From: Marasmius tenuissimus
Lineage: Eukaryota; Basidiomycota; Agaricomycetes; Agaricales; Marasmiaceae
Reading direction: 5' to 3'
NCBI GenBank assembly: GCA_029532415.1
Contig: JAQOTA010000047.1
Span: 2,232,001 to 2,296,000 of the forward strand
DNA length: 64,000 nt
Part shown: positions 32,701 to 42,872 of the stretch, piece after piece
Numbering within the stretch: position 1 is the first letter of the stretch
How the letters are laid out: each line of letters starts with the position of its first letter
Position numbers and translations under genes: made by a program
The notes under the pieces: model-generated
Seen by the model: only the letters and a program-made list of their open reading frames with translations
Told to the model about the DNA's origin: nothing
The model's database searches: none

Positions 32701-33926
32701 AAATTCACCAGCTACCGGGTTTTGGAGGTTCTCCGACCGAATGGGCCGTCGATAGAATTATCTCGCACTCAGGTCGTGGCCGTGATGCGATGTTTGAGGT
32801 TCTGTGGCAAGCCGGTGATTCTACTTGGTGCTCGTACCAAGAGGTTCGACATTTGGAGGCATTCACTCAGTACTGCGAGGCCATGGGCATTAGTGCAATC
32901 TCAGCACTCCCAGAGGGGCGAGGAAACGCACCTGAATTTGACGAGGTTATCCAGGAGGAACATACAGCCAGCACGGTGGAGTCAAATTTCTCCGTTCTAG
33001 GCCGTGTGGACCGTCAATTTCAAAAGATAGGAAGAAAAAAGGCACTCACGGGATATGGTGAAATACGTCGGGGACCTTTTAAAAGGGTCCGTTTCGATCC
33101 ATCAGTAGCCATCTCGAAAATCCCCCGAAACATGTCCCCTGAGCGTGCGGGATATCCTCGCCATCGTTCTATGTCGCCTCGTCGTCGCTCCCCTTCGCCT
33201 CGTCGCCGTTCCCCATCTCCTAGACGTCCGACTCGCTATTTTCGGTCCAACTCACCATACCGAAGACGGACCCCACCCCCATTCGACACTCGTTCTACAG
33301 ATCGTGGTCGCGGTCGGGGCTTTGGGTCACCGAGACCTCGCTATGACGATTCTCGAGACACTGCTGGAGGTGTAATAATGTCCGAGCAGAACTTTAACAA
33401 TACCCTATCCACGTTGTTCCAGTTAGCAACTGCTACCCAGCAGGCATTGATCAACATACCTCATCATCAGACCCCGGCCCATGCCCAGGGCTCAGTCATT
33501 GCTCCGAGAACCTTTGAACGTGCAACATCGAGGGATAATTCACGGGTTCACGGATTGTATAACCGGGGTCGTTCACAACACAGTAGAGGTGGCCGAGGTG
33601 GCCGAGGGTTCTCCTTTCATGGTCGTGGTGCATCTTGGAGTGGCCGTGGCCGTGGTCCCGTACTCTCTTCACCCCTGGTCAGTCGGATCTCAGGACCGCC
33701 AGCTATGGAGAATATTCCTGCACAAAAGAAGAAGGCTCGAAGGAGTTTGAAGAAAAAGAAGGCAGAAGACGCACCTGTGGCCAGTTCTAGCTCGACGATT
33801 CCTGTTCAAGAGGATGAACCAAAGGACGAATTCGACAGCTTCCTTGAGGAGGAGGAGGAAGAGACGGCTACTGGTTGGGGTGATGGAGGAGAAGACGAAG
33901 ACGACTCGATGGGCGGGATGCTGTGA
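29736..33926 (+). CDS. Chromovirus Pol: RT-RNase H-integrase-chromodomain with SR/RGG/acidic tail
   Basis: The frame is open from the third TGA; no ATG precedes the RT. RT: LFIVAKPKK, SSIDFMNFYEQIRV (first Asp) and VYLDDLVIYS (YxDD, about 30195). RNase H: NLVCDASLTGASGYIS, HDRELLAIV, CTDHKGLEYL and SNTFADALSR. Integrase: H-H-C-C zinc module (AHSLLAHLG...CETCRTC), then D-D-E core residues in GVDFVGPL, VSDRDSLF and TDGATERANR. Chromodomain: WAVDRIISHSGRG...VLWQAGDSTWCSYQEV (about 32739-32880). Beyond it, about 345 residues form an unusual tail: SR repeats RRRSPSPRRRSPSPRR (33170-33235), RGG-type GRGG/GRG clusters (33560-33665), a Lys-rich stretch and an acidic end (FLEEEEEE). Stop TGA at 33924-33926. 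Confidence 0.9.
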   Translation, partial: PSRCPEALRPLWNDKRNAYLKTGRWRIQPGPSGCPLFIVAKPKKNPDDPVRIRALFDKRLVNDNTRKTQAVMTDIEGTLMRFMSKPWRSSIDFMNFYEQIRVVDEDVPYTMFNTPDGPMVSLVMQQGDCNAPATCQALMNHLFASYIGVFLDVYLDDLVIYSSTIQEHIEHLRVVFEILRREKLYVSPAKVKLFASDFIVLGHLVTKDGIQIDPHKVDSIVNWKVPTNGSLVAGFLGAVNFVAPDCKGIRIPMGVLSPLASSKVLWRWTPTHQRAFDDVRRIVHEHRNTKRYAIDYSSAAESINLVCDASLTGASGYISQGNDLGTAKVIVFWSGKFTATQQNYPVHDRELLAIVESLKRFQPLLTGTKFRVCTDHKGLEYLKTQRNLSPRQHRWMELISLFDFEITYIPGESNTFADALSRVYSNEPKGVVRAQSEYVQDLSGSQLPASGPEPVYVDSGAVEMALRSAPRRSARLAAQRQVPVDPSVVTVTEEGTRDLPQVGPGPSTTDRRRAKRRSVIVEDVPEVEERVTEPLPDDGPLLEEVTARPILATDETGVVPMLHDAINDFDFPEVLKDTYLADRDFQPIIARSDEFKDFVVRDKLMYHRDLDRELLCILNVIVAGRSVREVVIDQAHSLLAHLGSRKTLDYLRRPFWWPTIVADVKSFCETCRTCAFSKSSTARPFGQLRTLEVPKRPWQSIGVDFVGPLPESSNRHGAFDMIMIIICRLTSMVHLVPTRQTFGAVQIAEIMFEVVYKLHGMPESIVSDRDSLFTSTFWRTLHRLLRTELRMSSSYHPQTDGATERANRTMTQMLRQCVSLHQKDWVQRLPGIEFAMNSATSDTTGFSPFFLNYGRAPRPMLWNSESEYPGVRKFAQRIKDAILTAHDAIIEARVQQTRQANNRRQKATFSVGDLVYLSTKNLSLPKGRARKLTPKYIGPFRILKELEPGSAYKLELSDELKQRGINPTFHASLLRVHIPSDDRRFPGRQIHQLPGFGGSPTEWAVDRIISHSGRGRDAMFEVLWQAGDSTWCSYQEVRHLEAFTQYCEAMGISAISALPEGRGNAPEFDEVIQEEHTASTVESNFSVLGRVDRQFQKIGRKKALTGYGEIRRGPFKRVRFDPSVAISKIPRNMSPERAGYPRHRSMSPRRRSPSPRRRSPSPRRPTRYFRSNSPYRRRTPPPFDTRSTDRGRGRGFGSPRPRYDDSRDTAGGVIMSEQNFNNTLSTLFQLATATQQALINIPHHQTPAHAQGSVIAPRTFERATSRDNSRVHGLYNRGRSQHSRGGRGGRGFSFHGRGASWSGRGRGPVLSSPLVSRISGPPAMENIPAQKKKARRSLKKKKAEDAPVASSSSTIPVQEDEPKDEFDSFLEEEEEETATGWGDGGEDEDDSMGGML

Positions 33927-34059
33927 AGGCTGCGTCAGCAGGCACTTGATAACTTTATTTGACACTATCTTATCTTATCTCACCTTTTCCGTTAATTTTC
34001 CCTCACACTCTTCATTTACCTTTCAGATTGTAGTGTACATTCGTACTCTAGAGGGCGAA

Positions 34060-34263
34060 TGTAAGGATAACCTACGAGTCTTCGGGTATTCCCGACTCAC
34101 GTGCTCTCTACCTACTATAAAAGCCGTACTATGTACTATTGTTTATCGTAGTTCTTCTTGAATTGACTCTCTGAACAAACTCTTTCCTCTCGTTCTCTCT
34201 GTCAAGACATCAAGAACTCTCGCAAGGACTCGTTCGACTTCTCAAGTACACGAAGTCCTTACA
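34060..34263 (+). repeat. Right LTR of the chromovirus
   Basis: Identical to the left LTR over 204 bp. It is preceded by a short purine-rich stretch (AGAGGGCGAA) that may act as the polypurine tract. Confidence 0.95.
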
Positions 34264-34268
34264 CCATG
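34264..34268. repeat. Target-site duplication, right (CCATG)
   Basis: Matches 25286-25290 on the other side of the element. Confidence 0.9.
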
Positions 34269-35564
34269 GGTCGCCCATCCTCCCCAACGATACTCGTTCG
34301 GGCCATAGCGAGGTTTGCACAAATTTGAATGGTTGCTAGCGGATGACAAGTGATTGATGAACCAAAGAAAACGAGGTTCAACCATCTACAAAACCGTAAA
34401 GTCAGTTTAAAAAAACGCTATTGACTGGAAGTTGCGCTATGAAGCACGCACCTGGCAAGTCTTCCTATTTATCGCAACACAAAACACTACCCATGGCTAC
34501 CTCCATCCGATCTCATCGTGCTGCCATCATCCTCCATCCTTCATTTTGACGGGTGAAAATCTCGTCCCTTCGCCGCGTGAGGCAAATGGATGTCGAAGGC
34601 CAGAGAGATATTCTGAAAGGCAGAAAGGCCATACAGAGACGGTCCGGTTTTGAGTCCCGAGTCCTGGGGGATAAGAACCTGCCCTCGCAGGAGGATTTGG
34701 ATAGTTGGATGGCGGGTGTCATTCAACCTTTCACGAAGGTGGGATCCTGCATATCGAAGTACTGAATCAGTTACCACCCAAAACAAAGCCGGAAGCACGG
34801 TTCATCGCTGTACATACCTGTGCTCATGTTCCTTCTGGAGAAACTGAATAGATTGCGCCAAAAAATTCCGGTTCGACAAGGATGGTGCCGCGTCTCGAGG
34901 CTGAATTCTTGGATGACTGGGAGTCTCTGGGGTGTTCAGTCAATTTGGAGGCTTGAAAATGAAGTACTGCCAGCTTACCCAGCAATATTCAGGTGATTAG
35001 ATAGTCCCATTGCAAGAGCAGATCGAAACTCGCTGGATGAATGTTGACAATGACATTGGGGTGCAGAGAAGGAAACCATCACGTGTGACTGATAGTCTAT
35101 TCAGTCGCCGCCGTTTGCGGCACGGAATTCTCCGATCGCAATATCAACTCTTCAGTCGACTTCCGCCTCGACATCTTGACTGGCCTCCTGGTGAAGTTAG
35201 CAATCGCTACTACCACCACCACACACTCGGACGCTCTTCGATTTATCCACGTGCGGCTTGCAAGAGAATTCATCTTGATCCCATACAGCGCAGACACTGG
35301 TAGTGCTCAGGATTAATTGTGACGTCAGCAGTGGGATAATTAAATGAGAACTAGGTAAGGGACTGATAGAACTTGACAGACTAAGAATCGGGCAGGCGGT
35401 ACTCGTACATATTGACAATGAATTGCACATGTGCATGAACCGGCGGTTAGGGTCTCCCGAGTACAGTAGCCACAGTGCGTGGTGGGCCCGAGTCAAACAT
35501 ACTTCATCCCCCCACCCTCGCACCGTCTCCGTCGACAAAACTGTTTATCCCCTCGACATCCTGC
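34269..35564. other. 5' flank of NACHT gene C, duplicated upstream of gene D
   Basis: From about 34990 the sequence matches the flank of gene D (from about 39290): shared runs include GGCACGGAATTCTCCGATC (35116 and 39398), CGCAGACACTG and GTGCTCAGGATT. The match shows that the duplication unit includes at least 570 bp upstream of the gene. 34269-34990 holds short minus-strand open frames without recognisable motifs, possibly more debris of the unidentified family. Confidence 0.5.
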
Positions 35565-38238
35565 ATGACAAACGACTCTCCATTGGGCAATGCTAAACTT
35601 ACAGAGTTTGGCACGAATAACTATGGCGATCGGAATGCAACTTACAACAACAATATCTTCAACTCTTATACGAACGACCGTACCTGTGAGTTGTTGATAC
35701 TTCGCAGAGACTACTGACGGGGATCTGAGGTACTCTGAATGTAGCTCCTCCAGCCTCAGGCAGAGAAATCCTCGTAGAACACATGGCTCCTACCGCCCTC
35801 CATTCATCTGAAGCTAGAAATACCCGGACTGGATGTCTGGAGGGAACAAGAGTGGACCTCATCGGGACATTGAGCCGCTGGGTTAAGAACCCGTCAAAGA
35901 AGCATCGCGTGTGCTGGGTCTTCGGAGGTGCCGGGGTGGGAAAGTCAGCAACAGCTCAAACCATTTGTGAGAATTTCCGTTGCAAATCCCAGCTCGCCGC
36001 CAGTTTCTTTTTCTCCCGGAACGACACCTCGCGATCTACATTGGACCCGCTATTCCCCACTCTAGCTCACCAGCTTGCAACAATGCCAGTGTTTCGGAAA
36101 GCTGGCTTGTCCACTTCGATTGAGGAAGCTGCACGAGAATTTCCGAGCGGACTCCAGGGAATGAACCTCGAGGGACAATTCCAGTCATTGATCTTTCAGC
36201 CTTGTGCTCAGATAGACGTAAAGGCGTGGAAGACACTACCCAGGCTCGTCGTCATCGATGGACTTGACGAATGCACGGGTGGCTCGGGTACTACCAGTGC
36301 CGGCGGCGCACAAGAGACGTTTTTATCTATCATTCATAAGGCTACCTCGGCTGAGCCACCCCTTCCTCTCCAGTTCATGATATTCAGCCGTCCTGAATCC
36401 ACAATTCGAGACTTTTTTCAGACCAGACTCTCCCACCACCCTATAGACCTGCGCGAATTCAGGGCTGGAGCAGACGACGATATTAGGAAATATCTCGAGA
36501 AGGAGTTCAATGACATCACCAAATCGTACCCTGGAATTCTGGCGACGGGAGCATGGCCAGGGGAGAATGCACTCGAAAACGTTGTCTGCAAAGCAGATGG
36601 GCATTTCGTTTATGTTGTTACCGTGATGAAATATATCACGGCTAATAACCCTTCGCTGGCAGACCTGCGGAAACGATTAAACACCGTCCTTCGCACAGGA
36701 GAAACTACTTCCCATCCTGACCTCAGTGATCTCGACCAACTCTATCATGCCATCCTCCGACCCTTCATTCACGTCGAGTTACGCGAGAAAGTGCTGCTTC
36801 CTATCCTTCAAATTGTGATGTACCCTAAGGCCGCCGATTTCGGTACCCTTAGTACCCTTGGGGGTAGGAGTTTACGCGTCATCACAGCATTTCTCAACCT
36901 CGACGCACATCAGTGCTCTACCATTTTATCGCAGTTACGCTCAGTGATTCACTTTCCGAATGATGAAAAAGAGAATATCTCTATCCTTCACGCCTCCTTC
37001 TCGGACTTTTTGGGCGAAGAGGACCGCTCCCACGAGTTTCATGCTCGGCTATTGGATCGACATTCGTATCTCGACCACCTCTCGTGTTGTTCACTCTCCA
37101 TTCTCGGATCCAAAATGCTTCGTTATCAGAGGCAAGAACGGTTCGAGCTTGAGGATGAACTGGAAATGTGGTCACTCAAACCCTGGCGCTTTATTAGCGA
37201 TTTGTGGTTGGCTGACGATTACACCCCCAGCGAAGAGCTGGTATCCGCCATCATCGACTTTAACCTGTATGAATACTTGAATATGATACTCGACCAGTAC
37301 GTTACCATCCCTCTATCATTCGTCAGCGAAATCACCTATATATCAAGGAACTATGCGAAGAAAGCCTTCCGTGGGGTTCCAGTCAGGTCGAAAGTGATCA
37401 AATTTTGGAACCAGTTCACTTCAAGGAAGAACTCGAGCGGCGAAGACCGCATCAATTCCCTCGAGTGAGAAACAAATCATGAGCTATCTCCAAGTTTACT
37501 GATCACTCAATTTCAGGGTGCGCGCAGGCTTGAACGCAAACGGGATTTGGGGCCTTGCCATATATTGGGAGCTGTTCTACCGCTTGAGACTGCTTACCCG
37601 CGAGTTGCTCTACTTGCAGGATATGTGTAATTCTTCAAAAGTACGCACCATTGTATGTCATCGTCGTCTCGTACTATCTGACATGTATCTAGTTCACTTC
37701 AAAAAATGACAGCATGCAGTTGTATTGCAGTCATTTAAGCCAGTTCTTCGAGGGTGACTGGTCGGTGATCCTCCCAAGTAACGGGAGCAACAGAAAAACA
37801 TCCCTCGCACGTCTGGGTTGCGTCGCCTTTTTCTCAGTCAGGCCACCGCCCGGAGTCAAGACTTTCACTTCGGATGAGCATTTCAACTTCCTCTTCGAAG
37901 TTACGGCGATGTTCAATCTGAGGATCACACCAACTTTGATCATGAAAGTGCTACCTCACCGAGAGCTAGAACGAGCTAGACGAGAATTCAGTGGGGGTGC
38001 GTTCCAAATCTGTCTTGTCAATTCACAACAGAGGGCAAGATTTGCTGAGGAGGTAAAGGCTGCATGGAGCCCTGGCGATCTGTTTACTTCAGAGTTTCGT
38101 GACCTAGTCGTCAAAATCCTGACGGACGCACCAACCACCGCCCCTCAGCCCAACAATATCGACGATACTGGAGAGAGTGGTACTAAAGGAGCAGCAGTGT
38201 CGCAGCTATTCAGGGCATTTTCGTGGAGAGTCTCATGA
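35565..38238 (+). CDS. NACHT-domain STAND NTPase C (836 aa, intact)
   Basis: Exons 35565-35685, 35745-37464, 37517-37640 and 37693-38238; introns of 59, 52 and 52 nt with GT-AG ends and phases (1, 2, 0) identical to gene B. Exon 1 encodes 40 residues, ending its conserved part with FGTNNYGDRNATYNNNIFNSY. NACHT core: Walker A GGAGVGKS at 101-108, Walker B VVIDGLDE at 209-216, FMIFSRPES at about 251-259. The C-terminal part has no recognisable repeat sensor; conserved words are SILHASFSDFLGE, LYEYLNMILDQ, SQFFEGDWSVIL and LPHRELERARREFSGG. Expected to be a cytosolic ATP-dependent receptor or switch. It lies in tandem with pseudogene D, the two starts being about 4.6 kb apart. The start was chosen because all three complete paralogues have ATG shortly before the (T)EF/KF-x-TNNYG block. 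Confidence 0.87.
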
Positions 38239-38739
38239 CAGGGAGGATACCGAGTGCAGTGGCGGGGAGTATTCAGGCTGAGACGTATAGGTATTCTCAT
38301 TTGGTTATTGTGTGCGTGTGGACTGGTATGAAATAAGAATATGCATCGTCAGACTTGAATTCAAGACCCTAGTTGGTAATCCGAAGCGAGAAGTAGGAAA
38401 CGGTCGTTCAACGTTCAACGCCCGGGCGGATGCCGGCTAGCCGTTCAAACTTCAAACTTCAAACTTCAAGAAATAACTGATGGCTCGACCAGCTTCAAAG
38501 GCAAGAATCTATCCGCCTGTTGTCTCTGAATTATTGACATTACAACCCTATCATGAACTGTTCGCGGTTTCGAAAAGATCATCTGATCCGATATCGAGAA
38601 CTAATCACATAGGAGGATTACGGTGTATATACTTGCTATTCAGACGGTACATTCGCTTCAGCAGATAGCCTACGGCACAACGGCAATACGAAGACCTTAA
38701 TCTCTGCACTAATCAACAATATCTGTCGACTCTGAACTA
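38239..38739. other. 3' flank of NACHT gene C with a short TTCAAAC microsatellite
   Basis: 38270-38420 is homologous to the flank of gene D, where it is displaced to 43650-43840 by an insertion. Three exact TTCAAAC units and a partial one lie at 38444-38470. No gene is supported. Confidence 0.5.
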
Positions 38740-39540
38740 GACAAAGGCACCTCCTCCCACCGCCACCAAAGCTCTAGCAGATCGAGAACTAACTCGTTGC
38801 TCTACGACAATTTGGATGCTGGCGCGGCACATTAATGGAGATTCTGTATCATCTGGATTCGGCACGACAGGGAAGCTGCCAATGTCCAGGTCCGAGCACG
38901 CAGGGAATGGAGCTAGAAGTTCCCCTTCCCCAGAAATCATCTAGAGGTATCGACCTGGAGCCAAAGGGTGTCATTGGTAGGCAGAGGTAGCAGCAGGGGC
39001 CATGAGATCGACTCCTTCGTACCAAAATCGGACCTGGGCTGGAGTCTAGGAGGTGGAGGATGGCGGTGGTCGACTGAAACACGTCGAATATCCGGAGATC
39101 GGCGCATCTTGGGTGAAGGCGAGCCTGGCAGCGATAGAACTTTCCCGCCCACTGATATGCAAAGCCGAACATGTACCGAACGGCTAGGAATATAATATCC
39201 AATTCTCGTTCGGGGCATTCAATCAATCTAGAGGATTAGGGATAAAATATACGTACCCATCGATGTCCACAAATCTGGATTGTGCATGAGCAAATCAGAA
39301 CTGCTTGGAATTTGGACAGTTGGTCGTTGATGACATTGGCAATGGTGGTTGCAGAGAAGGGAACCGTCGTGACCGATTCAGGCCGCCACCGTCATCGGCA
39401 CGGAATTCTCCGATCAAAATATCTCAACTTCCGTGGTCTTGGCTGAGAAGTTGCCACCACAAACTCAGGCGCTCTTCAATCGGTCTGCATGTAGCTCGGG
39501 CAAAAATCTATCTTTATTTCACACAACGCAGACACTGAAA
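38740..39540 (-). pseudogene. Degenerate copy 4 of the unidentified dispersed family
   Basis: Down the minus strand: FLAVRYMFGFAYQWAGKFY (about 39130-39195; copy 3 has FLAVWYTLGFATPMGG), DFGTKESISWPLLLPLPTND...LWLQVDT (about 38940-39030; copy 3 has DFGTRNWISLPSLLPD...LRVDT) and GHWQLPCRAESR (about 38850-38885). Frames differ and the middle region present in copy 3 is missing, so it is an internally deleted dead copy. It sits between NACHT genes C and D. Confidence 0.5.
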
Positions 39541-40147
39541 GTGCTCAGGATTTATTGTGATTGGCGAGATAATCAGATGGGACCCAGGAACTGACACTGA
39601 TCACAGAACCAGATTCGGGACGAAAAGGATTGAAATGCGCGCATGTGCATCAACTGTCGCAATATACTCGTAGGAGCTGCTTGTTCGATTTTTATCAGTC
39701 ATGTTCGATCTTTGCTAAGTTACCAAATATATGATTGAGCCTGATCTAGTATTGCCGCGGCGCTTCCAGATTGCGAGGAGGTTGAAGGTGGGCCCATCGG
39801 GCGCGCGAAAGGGAGGCCAAGTGATAATACTTGCCCTTGATGGCCTTCCATATGTTGTTTGTGTTTTGAGATCCTCAAACACTCTCCTGGAGGTATAGAT
39901 AATGGCGAAGCAGGCGGGCGATTGTTCTTGGGACTATTACCCGAAACAGTTAAATTTTGTGTACACTAAGCAAAGACCCTCAATACAAAAATCAAACACA
40001 GTTTCTGCGAAGATTACGAGAACTGGAACCGGTGATTAGCGTCTTTGAGCATAGAAGTCCGTGGTAAGCCTAGCCCCGGCCCAAAGACTTCATTGCGCCG
40101 CCCTCGCACCGACTCCGTCAAAACCTTCAATCTCCTCGACGTCCAAC
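39541..40147. other. 5' flank of NACHT gene D
   Basis: Partly homologous to the flank of gene C, but about 300 bp longer; the extra DNA lies roughly between 39640 and 40060 and shows no open frame or terminal repeats that I can identify. Confidence 0.4.
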
Positions 40148-42820
40148 ATGAGCAAAGACTCCCTATCAAGCCGTGCTAGATTTACGAAGTTTGGTACTAA
40201 CAACTACGGTAATCGGAATGCGACTTACAACAACAACATCTTCAACACTTATACGAACGACCATACCTGTGAGTTACTAGTACTTCACAAAGACAACTCG
40301 CGAAGATCTGAAGTACTGCAGCTCCTCCGGGCTCGGGTATAACAATCCTCACTGAGTGCATGGCTCCTACCGCCCTCCATTCATCTGAAGCCAGAAGCAC
40401 TCGAACTGGATGTCTTGAGGGAACAAGGGTGGACCTCATTGGGGCATTGAGTCGCTGGGTTAAGAACCCGTCAAAGAAGCATTGCGTGTGCTGGGTCTTC
40501 GGAGGGGCTGGAGTAGGAAAGTCAGCAACAGCTCAAACCATCTGTGAAAATTTCCGCCGTAAATCCCAACTTGCCGCCAGTTTCTTTTTCTCCCGCAACG
40601 ACCCCTTGCGATCCACGTTGGATTCACTCTTTCCTACCCTATCCCATCAGCTTGCAACCTCGCCGGCATTCAAAAACACCAGGTTATCATCGCTCATTGA
40701 TGACACTGTCCGTCAAAGTCCGAACGTACTACAGGGGATGAACCTGGAGGGACAATTCCAGTCATTGATTTTCCAGCCTTGTGCTCAGATAGACGCAAAG
40801 GCGTGGAAGTCACTACCCAGGCTCGTCGTCATCGATGGGCTTGATGAATGCATGGGTGGTCCAGGTACTACCAGTTCCGGCGGCGCACAGGAAACACTTC
40901 TATCTATCATTCACAAGGCCACCTCGGCTGAGTCACCCCTTCCCTTTCAGTTCATGATATTCAGCCGTCCTGAATCCACGATTCGAGACTTTTTCGAGAC
41001 CAGACTCTCCCACCACCCTATAGACCTGCGCGAATTCAGGGCCGGAGCGGACGACGATATCAGAAAATATCTCGAGAAGGAGTTCAATGACGTTATAAAA
41101 TCGCACCCTAGTGTTCTGACGACGGGGGTTTGGCCAGGGGAGGATGCACTCAAGAACATTGTTTGCAAGGCGGACGGGCATTTTGTCCATGTTATTACCG
41201 TGATGAAATATATCACGGCCAATAACCCTTCGCCAGCAGACCTGCGGCAACGACTAAACACCGTCCTTCGCACAGAAGAAACGACTTCCCATCCTGACCT
41301 CAGCGATCTCGACCAACTCTATCATGCCATTCTCCAACCTTTCATTCCAGATATCGAGTTCCGCGAGCAAGTGCTACTCCCTATCCTTCAACTCCTGATG
41401 TACCCTAGAGTTGCCGATTTCAGTGCCCTTGGTACCCTTGGAGGTAGGAGTTTGCGCGTCATCGCGGCACTCCTCAAAATCGACGCACGTTAGTGCTGCA
41501 TCATTCTATCCCAACTGCACGCAGTAATTCACGTCCCGACTGATGGAAAAGAGAATATCTCAATCCTTCATACGCCTTTCTCTGACTTCTTATGCGATAA
41601 AGATCGCTCCCATGAGTTTCATGTTCGGCCCTTGGATCGATGTTCATATCTCGACCGTCTCTCGCGTCTTTCACTCTCGATTCTCGGGTCCAAGACACTT
41701 CATTATCAAACGCAAGAACAGATGGAGGTTGAGGATGAATTAGAAGTGTGGTCACTTAGTCCCTGGCGCTTTATTAGCATTCTGTGGCTGGCTGACGATC
41801 ACACCCCCAGCGAGGAGCTGGCATCCGCCGTCATCGACTTTGACCTGTATAGATACACGAATATGATACTTGATCAGTAGGTTTCCATCTCACTATTGTC
41901 TGTCAGTGGATTCACCTGTATGTCTTGAAGGGACTATGTGAAGGAGGCATTCCAGAGGGTCCCGACTGTCTCGAAATTGATCGACCATTGGAACCGGATC
42001 ACGTCGAGAAGGAGCGACGGAGACCATATATTTCTTGAGTGAGAAGGAAGCCACAGCCTACAGTCACCCTTCCGAGACAGCTGAAGACTCATTTTCAGGG
42101 GGCACTTGGGCCTAAAGTACAATTTCCGGTTAGGACTCGCTGGCCTATATTGGGAATTGTTTCTTCCCTTGAGACTGCTTACCGGCGAGTTGCTCTACTT
42201 ACAGGACATGTGTGATCCTACAAAGGTATGTACCATCAGATGACATCGTTGTCTCGTCCTATCTTAGTCTAACATGCGTCCAGATCACTTCAAAGAATGA
42301 CAGCATGCAGTTGGGCTGCAATCAATTAAGCCAGTTCTTTGAGGGTGACTGGTTGGTGATCCTTCCGAAGGACGGGAAAAACAGAAACCCGTCCCTCTCA
42401 CGTCTGGGTTGCATCGCTTTCTTTGGAGTCAGGCCGCCGCCCGGAATATCTTTCGATCAGAAAGAGCTTTTCCACTTCGTCTTCGATGTTACGGAAAAAA
42501 TCAATGGGGGGCTCCCACCAATAGTGAAAGTGTTACCTCACGGAGAACTAGAACGAGCCACACGAGAGTTCAGTGGGAATGCATTCCAAATCTGTGTCGT
42601 CAGCTCACAACAGAGGGCAAGATTTGCTGAGGAGGTAAGGACTGTACGAAGCCATGGCGGTATATATACCTTGGAGTTCCGCGACCTAGTCGTCAAAATC
42701 CTGACGGACACACCAAACACAACCCTTCAACCCGATGATACCGACGACGCCGGAGAGAGTAGTAGCCAAGGAGTAGCAGTGTCGCGGCTATTTAGGGCTT
42801 TTTCGAGGAGATCCTCATGA
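40148..42820 (+). pseudogene. NACHT-domain STAND NTPase D, inactivated by three nonsense codons
   Basis: Same architecture as gene C: exons 40148-40268, 40322-42038, 42099-42225 and 42284-42820 (834 codons), all splice sites and phases preserved. Walker A (GGAGVGKS, 101-108), Walker B (VVIDGLDEC) and FMIFSRPES are intact. Within exon 2 the frame carries TAG at 41491-41493 (codon 431), TAG at 41878-41880 and TGA at 41926-41928, while reading between and after them stays close to gene C and no frameshift is needed. The N-terminal 430 residues, with the whole NACHT core, could still be made as a truncated protein; whether they are is unknown. The MITE-bearing insertion in its 3' flank is a separate event. 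Confidence 0.85.
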
Positions 42821-42872
42821 CAGGAAGACATCGAGTATCAAGTGGATAATACTCAGCTCAGCGGCGGAGAAG

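Larger units (their letters stand above)
25291..34263 (+). mobile_element. Full-length Ty3/Gypsy chromovirus, 8973 bp
   Basis: Two 204-bp LTRs (25291-25494 and 34060-34263), identical at every base I compared, start TGTAAGG and end TTACA; a 5-bp duplication CCATG flanks them. The interior is a single plus-strand frame, 25611-33926 (2772 codons including the final stop), interrupted only by TGA at 26328, 27534 and 29733. Domain order Gag, zinc knuckle, protease, RT, RNase H, integrase, chromodomain identifies a chromovirus. Identical LTRs mean insertion was very recent. No obvious tRNA-complementary primer site sits directly after the left LTR. Confidence 0.95.

Noticed and set aside
25611..33926. 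UGA reassigned to an amino acid in this organism
   Set aside because: Intact genes of the window (F-box at 51352 and 61358, coiled-coil gene, SDR) terminate at TGA right after their conserved C-terminal ends, so UGA is a normal stop.
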